Assembly: GCA_020345785.1 (NCBI GenBank)
Contig: CP070771.1
Span: forward strand, 3,593,845 to 3,607,750
DNA length: 13,906 nt
Direction of reading: 5' to 3'
From: Desulfobacterales bacterium
GTDB taxonomy: Bacteria > Desulfobacterota > Desulfobacteria > Desulfobacterales > JAFDCJ01
Below the pieces are notes generated by a model. The model was not told the origin of the DNA, searched no databases, and saw only the letters and a program-made list of their open reading frames with translations. This document shows positions 7,950 through 13,906 of the stretch, piece by piece. Each line of letters starts with the position of its first letter. The stretch's first letter is position 1. Position numbers and translations under genes: made by a program.

Positions 7950-8089
7950 AAGCTATCTCAAAAAAAGGATTTTGGTTCAAAATAGCGGCGGGGCCGAGTT
8001 TTAAACCGCAGGAATACATTAGTATTTCGAGGATTTAAAACGAGGCACCAACAAAGAGCTTGGGCCAAAAGACTTTTTTGAGGTAGCTT
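7950..8089. mobile_element. MITE-like near-palindromic element flanked by CTAG
   Basis: A 140-bp element with terminal inverted repeats: AAGCTATCTCAAAAAA on the left and AAGCTACCTCAAAAAA on the reverse complement of the right end, one mismatch in 16. Symmetry continues inward (TTTTGG...CAA, GTTTTAAA...TTTAAAAC, AATAC at the centre), so the whole element can fold into one long hairpin. CTAG flanks both ends (7946-7949 and 8090-8093), consistent with a 4-bp target duplication of the YTAR type used by some IS5-group elements. CTAG is itself a palindrome, so it could alternatively be part of the inverted repeat. No ORF or transposase lies inside. Sitting between convergent genes, it may also act as a bidirectional terminator, with T6 near the right end on the plus strand and T7 near the left end on the minus strand. 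Confidence 0.75.
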
Positions 8090-8983
8090 CTAGTTCGCCG
8101 TAGGCCCTTTGGTCTGAAAAATAAGATTGTCGATGGCGATGATCAGATCGGCGAGCCATTTGCCGCCTCGCGGGCTTTTGGCCAACGCCACAGCGATATA
8201 GCGACGGCCGTCGTGTTCGATGATGGCGCTGTCTGAATGATACTCTTTCCAGGTTCCGGATTTACGATAGATGCGGGAATCGGGATGAATCTGTCTCAAG
8301 CCTTTGACAAACTTGTGTTCGATGGCGGGGTTGCCGAGGATGGATTTCATTTGCCGGCTGAGCTCAGGGCTCACCAGCCGGCCGGTTTGCAGCATGTAAT
8401 AAAAACGGGCGACCTGAAGGGCAGTGGCGCCATGGGAAAGGTTATGAAGGGGGTCCCGTTTCCAGGCACCGGACTTGCTGTATTCTTTGCCGACCCACAG
8501 TCCGCCGTTTTTTTTCGGATCATAGAGCCGATATCGGGGAGATTGCAGCAAATCGGCCAGATAAGCCTTGCCCACCTGATTGAGGATTTCCGTGGCAGCC
8601 TGATTCGAAGAGTTGCGAATCATCAGCGCCAGCTTTTCCCGGGTGGTTTCATCCAGGGTCATATCGCCGCGGGCGATGCGTTCGAAAGCCCCCAGCAGGA
8701 TGGCGATTTTCGGCAAACTGGCGGCATACATCATCTCATTGGGATTTACGTAAGCCATGCGGGGCGATGATGGGTCGGTGATATCCACCAGCACAATGCT
8801 CAGGGACTTGCGGTCGGCTGCCTTGTCAAGATTGAGAGAAACCAGACACATTTGCAGCCCTTTCTGTAATTTTGGATCGCAGGTCTCCGACAAATCCGCC
8901 GGCAACTGGTGGGTGTGAACCGGTGTGGCAATGATCAGGAAGATGATGATTAAATATAGCTTATATCCGCACCTCTTAATCAT
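8090..8983 (-). CDS. Exported serine hydrolase, class A beta-lactamase-like
   Basis: This is a second protein of the same fold as the one at 6678-7949, convergent with it. With the start at ATG 8983 it has 297 residues and a typical signal peptide (MIKRCGYKLYLIIIFLIIATPVHT). An in-frame TTG at 9019 would add 12 residues ahead of the signal sequence and overlap the divergent gene, so 8983 is preferred; neither has a strong ribosome-binding site. Active-site motifs, numbered from the TTG, are SLPK (101-104), SSN (137-139) and KSG (253-255). The segments MMYAASLPKIAILLGAFE and SDSAIIEHDGRRYIAVAL are typical of class A beta-lactamase-like hydrolases. It lacks the N-terminal extension of its neighbour. 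Antibiotic hydrolysis cannot be claimed; a cell-wall or ester/amide hydrolase role is possible. Its TAG stop lies in the CTAG bordering the MITE-like element. Confidence 0.85.
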   Translation of the reverse strand: MIKRCGYKLYLIIIFLIIATPVHTHQLPADLSETCDPKLQKGLQMCLVSLNLDKAADRKSLSIVLVDITDPSSPRMAYVNPNEMMYAASLPKIAILLGAFERIARGDMTLDETTREKLALMIRNSSNQAATEILNQVGKAYLADLLQSPRYRLYDPKKNGGLWVGKEYSKSGAWKRDPLHNLSHGATALQVARFYYMLQTGRLVSPELSRQMKSILGNPAIEHKFVKGLRQIHPDSRIYRKSGTWKEYHSDSAIIEHDGRRYIAVALAKSPRGGKWLADLIIAIDNLIFQTKGPTAN

Positions 8984-9013
8984 GTTGGTAATTATTACTG
9001 TTTTGGTAGGAAA

Positions 9014-10306
9014 ATGCAAGTGAAAAATTCAAATAGGGCGCCGGCGGAAGGCTGCAACGGTCGATACCTTGCACTGCGAAAACCCGCGGTGCGGGCGTTT
9101 TTTCTGTTTATCAATTTTTTTCTCATCATTACAGCGCTTTATCAGCTGAAACCGGCCAGCCGCTCGCTTTTTATCGAAGCGCTGGGCGCCGAGCGTCTAC
9201 CCTATGTTTGGATTGTCACCGCGCTGACCATGGCCGTTTTTATCACCAGTTATCATCGGCTGGTGGCGCGTTTTAGCCGCCTGCATGTGGTGCTGGGAAC
9301 CACCTTGGTCGTCGGCGGCCTGCTGGTCGTCTTTCGCATCCTATTTAATTATCCCGGCCAGATCATTCCCATCAGCTTTTATGTGTTTGTTGACATTCAG
9401 AGTGTCGTGCTGGTTGAACAGTTCTGGAGCCTGACCAATGCGATATACACAACCCGGGAGGGAAAATCCTGGTACGGCTTTGTCGGAACAGGGGGACTGG
9501 TGGGCGGTGTCACCGGCGGCGGTATCTCGGCAATTTTACTTAAGTACACCCCGCTGCAAACGCCGGATCTGCTTTTGACGGCGGCGGCGACCGTCGGTCT
9601 TATTTTTGTTCTTGCATGGCTGATGGAGCGTATGGGCCTGTACTGTGAAATCGATCAGGTGGACGCTGCGACGCCGCAAAGTACGGGCAGCTGGCGTGTT
9701 TTAGGACGCAGCCGCTATTTGCTTCTGATTGCCGCGGTCTTATTGCTGGCCCAACTGGTATCTCCCATTATTGAGTACCAATTTTTGAATGCGGTAGAGA
9801 TATCCTATCCCGCCCGGGAAGCCCGGACGGAATTTCTGTCGCTGTTTTTCAGTGTGTTGGGTTTAATTTCCATTGCCATCAACCTGGTGATCACGCCCTT
9901 CATCCATCGTGTTTTCGGCACCATCGTCGGTTTGCTGATCCAGCCGTTGATGATCAGCCTGTTTTCCTGGTGTTTTTTGTTTCAATCCAGCCTCTTTTTC
10001 GGCGCCGCCAGCAAGATCAGCGACCGCGGATTATCCTATTCCATTAATCGGGCCTCCAAGGAGCTGCTCTACGTGCCGATTGATCCGGTGACCATCTATC
10101 AGGCCAAAGCCTGGATTGACATGTTCGGCTACCGCCTGTTCAAAGTTTCCGGCTCCCTTTTGATCCTGCTTTTCACCCAATGGCTGCCGGTAACCATCGG
10201 GATCGCCCGGCTAAGCTGGATTAACGTTACGATTTGCGGTGTCTGGATTGCTTTGATCATGGTGCTGCGCCATGAATACAATCTGATATGTGAAAAATCC
10301 CGCTAA
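9014..10306 (+). CDS. TLC/Npt-type nucleotide transporter-like membrane protein
   Basis: A 430-residue integral inner-membrane protein with about 12 hydrophobic segments. It resembles the NTP/NDP exchange (TLC, Npt1/Npt2) family. Matching features are LKPASRSLFIEALGAERLPYV near residues 45-65, EQFWSL...REGKSWYGFVGTGGLVGGVTGG (135-169) and ASKELLYVPIDPVTIYQAKA (347-366), the last being the family's RKELLF-x-P-x-D-x-x-x-Y-x-AKA segment. Characterised members exchange ATP for ADP in Rickettsia, Chlamydia and plastids. Relatives in free-living bacteria are uncharacterised, so the substrate is open. The N-terminal 25 residues are hydrophilic. The start is ATG 9014 (AGGA only 3-4 bases upstream) or GTG 9020, which is better spaced from the same AGGA. 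The SSS symporter follows 27 bp downstream, so an operon is likely. An MFS-like carrier is the alternative reading. Confidence 0.75.
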   Translation: MQVKNSNRAPAEGCNGRYLALRKPAVRAFFLFINFFLIITALYQLKPASRSLFIEALGAERLPYVWIVTALTMAVFITSYHRLVARFSRLHVVLGTTLVVGGLLVVFRILFNYPGQIIPISFYVFVDIQSVVLVEQFWSLTNAIYTTREGKSWYGFVGTGGLVGGVTGGGISAILLKYTPLQTPDLLLTAAATVGLIFVLAWLMERMGLYCEIDQVDAATPQSTGSWRVLGRSRYLLLIAAVLLLAQLVSPIIEYQFLNAVEISYPAREARTEFLSLFFSVLGLISIAINLVITPFIHRVFGTIVGLLIQPLMISLFSWCFLFQSSLFFGAASKISDRGLSYSINRASKELLYVPIDPVTIYQAKAWIDMFGYRLFKVSGSLLILLFTQWLPVTIGIARLSWINVTICGVWIALIMVLRHEYNLICEKSR

Positions 10307-10319
10307 GATCGGTTTAGCG
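10301..10319. other. Hairpin in the Npt-like/SSS intergenic junction
   Basis: CGCTAA at 10301-10306 pairs perfectly with TTAGCG at 10314-10319 around a 7-nt loop. The left arm includes the stop codon of the upstream gene. No T-run follows, so it is not an intrinsic terminator. It could tune expression of the downstream symporter, which has no clear Shine-Dalgarno. Confidence 0.45.
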
Positions 10320-10333
10320 AAACATATGATGCC

Positions 10334-11959
10334 ATGTCCTTAAATCCACTCGACTGGATCATCATTATCATCTACCTGGCCGGCATGGTCGCATTAAGCG
10401 CTTTTCTGGCGCGGGGACAGAAAAATGCGCGGGATTACTATCTGGGCGGCAATCAGACCGCCCCGCTGCCCATCGCACTTTCCACCGTGGCCACCCAGTG
10501 CTCAACCAACAGCCTGCTGGGCGCACCGGCTTTTGTGGCCTTTGCGGCGGGCGGGGGCATCCTCTGGCTGCAATATGAGCTGGCCGTGCCCTTTGCCATG
10601 ATGATCCTGATGGCCCTGATTTTTCCGGTTTTCCGCAGGCTGAATCTCATTTCTCTTTACGAGTATCTCGAGAAACGCTACGACCGCCAAACCCGCACCG
10701 CCGTCAGTATTCTCTTCCAGTTTCTGCGGGCGTTTTCCACCGGCGTCACCGTCTACGGGATTGCGCTCGTTTTGATGGTGTGCCTGGATCTGCCATTCTG
10801 GGCCGCCGTGCTGCTGCTGGGCGGCATCACGGTTGTCTACGATGTTTTGGGCGGCATGCGGGCGGTGATCTGGTCGGATGTTATTCAGGTGGGGGTGCTT
10901 TTCGGGGCAATCGTCGCGGCGGTTGCCGTGGCCATCCATTTGGTGGGCGGGATGGACCATGTTTGGGCCCGCTTTGATCCGCAGCGCCTGCGGGCGGTTG
11001 ATTTTGCCCATCATGGTCTGGGTGACGGCCGCACGTTTGCCTTCTGGCCGATGCTGGTGGGGGGGCTTTTCCTCTACCTTTCCTATTACGGTTGCGATCA
11101 AACCCAGGCCCAACGGGAACTTTCCACGCGCAGCGTGGATGACACCCGGCGGGCTCTTTTTTTAGACGGGATGCTGCGTTTTCCACTGGTGGCGTCTTAT
11201 TGTTTCCTGGGGGTGTGTCTGGGGGCCTATGCCGCGACTGATCCGGGGTTTGTCGCCGAGCTGCCGCCTGCCGACAACGGCAGTGCCAATTACAACCTGG
11301 CGGTGCCGATATTTGTTTTGAAACACTTCCCCCACGGATTGATCGGCTTGGTGATGGTAGGATTGCTGGCCGCCGCCATGTCCTCGCTGGACTCCACCTT
11401 GAATGCCCTCAGCGCCCTCAGCATGCAGGATATTGTCAAAAATTTTGTAAGAAAACAGCTCAGCTCCCGGATCGAGATGCTGCTGTCAAAATTGCTCACC
11501 GTGTTTTGGGGTGTGGTCTGTCTGGCGTTCTCGTTTTATGTGGGGGATATTTCCCAGACCGTCATCGAGTCCGTTAATAAAATCGGATCGCTGAGCAACG
11601 GGCCGCTGCTGGCCGTGTTCGTGATGGGAATGCTCAGCCGACGGGTCAACGGCCCGGGTGCCATATGCGGTTTGATCGCAGGATTTCTCGGCAATCTCGG
11701 GCTGTGGAGGTTTGCCCCGGACATCTCCTGGCTGTGGTGGAACGTTATCGGATTTATCGCGGCATACGCCGTCGGATATCTTGCCAGCCGCGTTTTCCCG
11801 GCACCTGATTCGGATAAGCTTTCGGGCACGTTGATGGCATCCCGCCCGGCTGAACGGGTGCAACTGCGCCGTTCCAAGTGGCGGCCTTACTATGTGGTGC
11901 TGGCGGCCTATGGCAGCGGCATTCTGCTTTTGTTGATTACCGTAACAATGATCCTTTAG
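10334..11959 (+). CDS. Sodium:solute symporter (SSS/SLC5 family)
   Basis: A 541-residue membrane protein with about 13 transmembrane segments. Typical SSS features are DYYLGGNQTAPLPIALSTVATQCSTNSLLG near the N-terminus (first transmembrane helices and substrate/Na site region), LYEYLEKRYD, YDVLGGMRAVIWSDVIQ in the middle, and AAAMSSLDSTLNALSAL at about residues 347-362, the Na2-site helix with its paired Ser/Thr. Length is normal. It should import an unidentified solute with Na+ across the inner membrane; the family covers sugars, amino acids, sialic acid, monocarboxylates and pantothenate, and sequence alone does not choose among them. The ATG at 10334 lacks a good ribosome-binding site, so translation may be coupled to the upstream Npt-like gene 27 bp away. 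Its stop overlaps the convergent small ORF by 4 bp. Confidence 0.9.
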   Translation: MSLNPLDWIIIIIYLAGMVALSAFLARGQKNARDYYLGGNQTAPLPIALSTVATQCSTNSLLGAPAFVAFAAGGGILWLQYELAVPFAMMILMALIFPVFRRLNLISLYEYLEKRYDRQTRTAVSILFQFLRAFSTGVTVYGIALVLMVCLDLPFWAAVLLLGGITVVYDVLGGMRAVIWSDVIQVGVLFGAIVAAVAVAIHLVGGMDHVWARFDPQRLRAVDFAHHGLGDGRTFAFWPMLVGGLFLYLSYYGCDQTQAQRELSTRSVDDTRRALFLDGMLRFPLVASYCFLGVCLGAYAATDPGFVAELPPADNGSANYNLAVPIFVLKHFPHGLIGLVMVGLLAAAMSSLDSTLNALSALSMQDIVKNFVRKQLSSRIEMLLSKLLTVFWGVVCLAFSFYVGDISQTVIESVNKIGSLSNGPLLAVFVMGMLSRRVNGPGAICGLIAGFLGNLGLWRFAPDISWLWWNVIGFIAAYAVGYLASRVFPAPDSDKLSGTLMASRPAERVQLRRSKWRPYYVVLAAYGSGILLLLITVTMIL

Positions 11960-12093
11960 ATAACATAATCCTCACGGTCCTTCTCTTCTTCCGACGATTC
12001 TTCCTCGATCATATCACACGTCATGTAGGAGCCGTCATTGACGGTCACGTGGCAATCTAATTCTTCATTGGTTTCATTTCTTTTATCGTTCAT
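11956..12093 (-). CDS. Small acidic hypothetical protein, 45 residues
   Basis: This is a complete frame from ATG (12093) to TAA. The product begins MNDKRNETNEELDCHVTVND, contains Cys14 and Cys26, and ends in a strongly acidic stretch (EEESSEEEKDRED) before YVI. It has no signal peptide or hydrophobic segment and resembles no family I know. In favour of a real gene are the orderly amino-acid composition and the tail-to-tail 4-bp overlap with the symporter (TTAG shared). Against it are its short length and the lack of a clear Shine-Dalgarno; GAAAG lies about 10 bases upstream. It could also be a chance frame opposite a transcribed region. Confidence 0.45.
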   Translation of the reverse strand: MNDKRNETNEELDCHVTVNDGSYMTCDMIEEESSEEEKDREDYVI

Positions 12094-12334
12094 TTTTGAT
12101 GTTCTTTCGCATCTATTCGACCGGTATCGTCAGATACCGGTGTATTCAAAGTTGGAAGACTTGGTCCGCTATAGCCGGCCTTTACTTTCAGACACCCATA
12201 ACGTGGGCATGAATTGGAGAATGTAAATGAAAACAGGCGGGCAATTCTCGAAAAAGGCACCGGTTGGCCAAAGCGGCAGGTTTAAGTGGAAAAGAGAATT
12301 CTACCTCGCAGCGTCTCATACGAGGCGGATCAAC
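12094..12334. other. Intergenic region between the small ORF and the M23 gene
   Basis: It holds a 9-bp hairpin at 12120-12141 and a 57-codon plus-strand frame (12227-12400) that runs into the 3' end of the peptidase gene. That frame has GGAG 7 bases before its ATG but no recognisable product. Near the peptidase stop, CCTCG (12304-12308) and CGAGG (12321-12325) could form a weak stem without a T-run. No clear promoter or terminator is evident. Confidence 0.5.
12120..12141. promoter_or_regulatory. Perfect 9-bp inverted repeat with 4-nt loop
   Basis: ACCGGTATC-GTCA-GATACCGGT. It lies 27 bp upstream of the small acidic ORF start. There is no T-run, so a terminator is unlikely. A dyad of this size fits a dimeric repressor operator or a stable RNA hairpin in the ORF leader. 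No regulator gene is adjacent. Confidence 0.5.
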
Positions 12335-13267
12335 TCACCGCTGAAGCAATCCATCCATGACTTCGACGAACCGGAGGGGACTTACCGCAACGGCATTTAG
12401 TTTGACACCCCAGTGTAGATGCGGCCCGCTGACCCTGCCGGTGGCACCGGACAAACCTATCAACTGGCCTTTTTCAATCCGCCGGCCGGCCGCCGTCTCG
12501 ATTTTGCTCAGGTGGGCATAAATCGTGAAAATTTCCGTACCGTGGTCGATGATGACGGCATTGCCGGAATAAAACAAATTTTTCGCCAGCCTCACGACAC
12601 CCGAGTTGGTTGCATAAACGGGTGTTCCTTTTGGAGAGCGAAAATCCAGACCATTATGATAACTTTTCAACTGACCGTTGAATACCCGTCGGTTGCCGAA
12701 ACGGCTGGATATTTCGTTTTCAACCGGCAGTTGGAACGAACCGTCCCATAACCGTTCCTTGACTCCACTGGCATAGACATGACGGACTTCCTGGTGTTCG
12801 CGGCTGGCGCGCTGACGGTCTTCATTGTTGGGGTTTACCCGACGGGAATCCACTTTTAAAACATCTGTTTTGTACTTGCCGGCGACTACCTGAAAGGGAA
12901 TCAGCCTGCTCTTTTTACCGGTTGCATCAAAATAGTTCAGCGTTAGTTTTTGAGGGCCCGTTTTGGTGCGATACGGTATGCCGATCAGGGCGAAATAGAC
13001 CCCGTTTGTTCCGGCTGGATGCCGGTAAACCTGGTGGCTGTGGCCGTTAAAGTCGATGCGCATGTCGGTGTCGGACAGCTGCCGTGCGCCGGTGTCGATT
13101 TGCAGCAGGAGGATGCCGCCGTTGGCGACATCATTTGAAGACGCATGTACTGCGGGGTATTGACCGACTTGGTTTTGGGCGGTCACCTTCCACGGCAGTA
13201 GCAATGCGGTGGACAGAATAAAGGCGGTCGCTATAACGAACAGGTCAGTGTTAATCCTAAGTTTCAT
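12335..13267 (-). CDS. Exported M23 family metallopeptidase (LytM/peptidoglycan endopeptidase-like)
   Basis: A 310-residue protein. Residues 1-30 form a signal peptide ending in VTA. Residues about 35-135 form a beta-rich region seen in some periplasmic M23 proteins, followed by a charged linker (about 136-175). The peptidase domain spans about 178-308, with all zinc-site motifs: HxxxD (His204, Asp208 in SYHNGLDFRSPKGTPV), His252 in IYAHLS and HLH (283-285) in SGPHLHWGV. An active Zn endopeptidase that cuts cross-linked peptidoglycan in the periplasm is therefore expected, although M23 enzymes can also act on other glycine-rich or peptide substrates. The ATG at 13267 has no obvious Shine-Dalgarno. 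The 194-bp leader carries a structured element that may control expression. Confidence 0.92.
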   Translation of the reverse strand: MKLRINTDLFVIATAFILSTALLLPWKVTAQNQVGQYPAVHASSNDVANGGILLLQIDTGARQLSDTDMRIDFNGHSHQVYRHPAGTNGVYFALIGIPYRTKTGPQKLTLNYFDATGKKSRLIPFQVVAGKYKTDVLKVDSRRVNPNNEDRQRASREHQEVRHVYASGVKERLWDGSFQLPVENEISSRFGNRRVFNGQLKSYHNGLDFRSPKGTPVYATNSGVVRLAKNLFYSGNAVIIDHGTEIFTIYAHLSKIETAAGRRIEKGQLIGLSGATGRVSGPHLHWGVKLNAVAVSPLRFVEVMDGLLQR

Positions 13268-13303
13268 AAATCAGTTCTGATGCGCGGCACAACAATATAA
13301 ATC

Positions 13304-13374
13304 AGCGACCAGCGGCAGAGCATGGTTCCGGCCCAAGGGGCTTTGTCATAACCCCAGCTTTGCTGGTGGTCGCT
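13304..13374 (-). ncRNA. Structured RNA element upstream of the M23 gene; possibly a divergent GEMM-like (c-di-GMP-I) riboswitch
   Basis: Seen directly: AGCGACCA (13304-13311) pairs perfectly with TGGTCGCT (13367-13374), enclosing CCAGC-TTT-GCTGG (13354-13366) and a weaker GGGG/CCCC pairing (13337-13340 with 13352-13355). Read on the minus strand, the order is: outer stem, short hairpin with an AAA loop, ACAAAGCC, GGGCC, TGCCGC, then the closing stem. That order resembles GEMM-I riboswitches (GCAAAGCC, GGGCC, AGCCGG between closing-stem arms). The GNRA tetraloop and the GGACGC block are not conserved, so the identification is weak. It ends 37 bp before the peptidase ATG, a sensible riboswitch position. 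On the plus strand the same stem is followed by T6 and would read as an intrinsic terminator, though no plus-strand gene precedes it. Confidence 0.3.
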
Positions 13375-13461
13375 TTTTTATAAATCTACCAGGTAATTGA
13401 GAAACTGTCCAGCTGGGAATCGATTGACACGCCGTAATTCCCCATTTTCCCGGTCATTCTG

Positions 13462-13906
13462 CTATCCCTTGATGATTCGCGGCAGCATCATTTGATGATG
13501 GGGACAGATGGATCTGGGATTTTGATAGGCCGCACCCGCAAAGGCCGCCAGATACTTCCGAATCTCCGTCATTTTAGCGACCTCGTCCACCAGGCCGTGC
13601 TGCGCACAATAAACCGGTCGGGAGTAATCGTTGTATTCCTGAACCAGTTTGTTCATTTCTTCGATGATGGGTTCAAGGGGTCGGCCGGCGTCTTTTTCTT
13701 TTACCAGGCGGCGGGAGAAGCTGGCGGCGGCGGCCGTCTCCCCGTGCATGACATAAATTTCCGTCGTGGCCGTGCCAAGGGTAAATGCATTGTGCCGGTT
13801 GGCGGTGGGACCGCCCATGATGTAATGGGCAGCCGCCGTCCCTTTTCTCAACACCACCAGCATCATGGGGACGTCGGTTTGCTGAATGGAATAAATTAAT
13901 GATTGG
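13462..13906 (-). CDS. gcdA: Carboxyltransferase alpha subunit, GcdA type (3' part; runs off the window)
   Basis: Only the C-terminal part of about 147 residues is present. The frame stays open to the window edge, so the ATG near 13866 is internal and the true start lies beyond 13906. The segment MMLVVLRKGTAAAHYIMGGP, then FTLGTATTEIYVMHGETAAAASFSRRL, and the end CPHHQMMLPRIIKG closely resemble the C-terminus of glutaconyl-CoA decarboxylase alpha subunit. That subunit carries the biotin-dependent carboxyltransferase (crotonase-fold) domain and moves the carboxyl group from glutaconyl-CoA to biotin on a partner subunit. Relatives act in propionyl- or methylmalonyl-CoA carboxylation/decarboxylation, so the exact acyl-CoA is uncertain. 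In anaerobes this fits benzoate, glutarate or amino-acid degradation. Partner subunits would lie outside the window. Confidence 0.85.
   Translation of the reverse strand, partial: QSLIYSIQQTDVPMMLVVLRKGTAAAHYIMGGPTANRHNAFTLGTATTEIYVMHGETAAAASFSRRLVKEKDAGRPLEPIIEEMNKLVQEYNDYSRPVYCAQHGLVDEVAKMTEIRKYLAAFAGAAYQNPRSICPHHQMMLPRIIKG

Noticed and set aside
6678..8983. Antibiotic-resistance beta-lactamases
   Set aside because: The three fold motifs are shared by many non-lactamase hydrolases. No clear omega-loop catalytic Glu motif is visible, so resistance cannot be claimed.
10502..11113. Minus-strand frame of 203 codons opposite the symporter
   Set aside because: The translation is rich in His, Gln and Pro, typical of the reverse frame of a membrane protein. 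The plus frame has clear SSS motifs.
12038..12226. Plus-strand 62-codon frame downstream of the symporter
   Set aside because: It overlaps the small acidic ORF antisense, has no ribosome-binding site and crosses the 9-bp dyad, and its composition is unconvincing.
12227..12400. Plus-strand 57-codon frame with GGAG 7 bases before its ATG
   Set aside because: It overlaps the 3' end of the M23 gene by 66 bp, its product is basic and low in structure, and no family or context supports it.
13305..13374. tRNA-like outline: 7-bp acceptor-like stem about 70 nt apart, with a GGCAGAGC block
   Set aside because: There is no T-arm (GGTTCGAATCC-like) sequence and no proper 7-nt anticodon loop, and the inner CCAGC-TTT-GCTGG hairpin does not fit a cloverleaf.
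13304..13379. Plus-strand intrinsic terminator (stem plus T6)
   Set aside because: No plus-strand gene or likely transcript precedes it, and both neighbours are on the minus strand. It is listed instead as a structured element of uncertain role.

Overview
The window most likely comes from an anaerobic, free-living deltaproteobacterium (Desulfobacterota, Desulfobacterales-like). This is inferred from gene content: a BKACE-family enzyme, a GcdA-type carboxyltransferase, a PilZ protein, a ModF-like ABC ATPase and an SSS symporter. Intergenic heptamer microsatellites and moderate GC fit, but there is no rRNA or other phylogenetic marker, so the assignment is tentative.

Layout. Bases 1-399 hold a heptamer tandem repeat, a decayed fragment resembling an SMP-30/gluconolactonase protein, two more short repeat tracts and the leader of a BKACE gene (400-1326, +). 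A PilZ-domain gene (1331-1870, -) ends 4 bp from it, tail to tail. A tandem-ATPase ABC protein of the ModF type follows (1974-3479, +). After a 271-bp spacer comes a two-gene unit with an ATGA overlap: a 976-residue exported protein with a phosphohistidine domain followed by an ATP-grasp domain (3751-6681), and an exported class-A-beta-lactamase-fold serine hydrolase (6678-7949). A 140-bp near-palindromic MITE-like element separates this unit from a second, convergent serine hydrolase (8090-8983, -). Diverging from that gene is a transporter pair: a TLC/Npt-type nucleotide-carrier-like protein (9014-10306) and a sodium:solute symporter (10334-11959). A previously unlisted 45-residue acidic ORF (11956-12093, -) overlaps the end of the symporter by 4 bp. 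The right end holds an exported M23 peptidase (12335-13267, -), a structured RNA-like element upstream of it, and the 3' part of a GcdA-like carboxyltransferase alpha subunit (13462 to the window edge, -).

How the genes may work together. The central block (3751-11959) is the candidate novel system. A predicted secreted dikinase-like enzyme keeps its catalytic His and ATP-grasp residues. It has the His-then-ATP-grasp order of glucan water dikinases and lacks the PEP/pyruvate-binding barrel of PEP synthase. It is translationally coupled to one secreted serine hydrolase, and close by are a second hydrolase and a nucleotide-carrier-like membrane protein. A phosphotransferase outside the cytoplasm would need an ATP source, and a TLC-like carrier could in principle supply one. 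This is a hypothesis from gene content and proximity only. The M23 peptidase and serine hydrolases suggest a cell-envelope theme. The PilZ protein and a weakly GEMM-like RNA element raise a possible but unproven c-di-GMP link.
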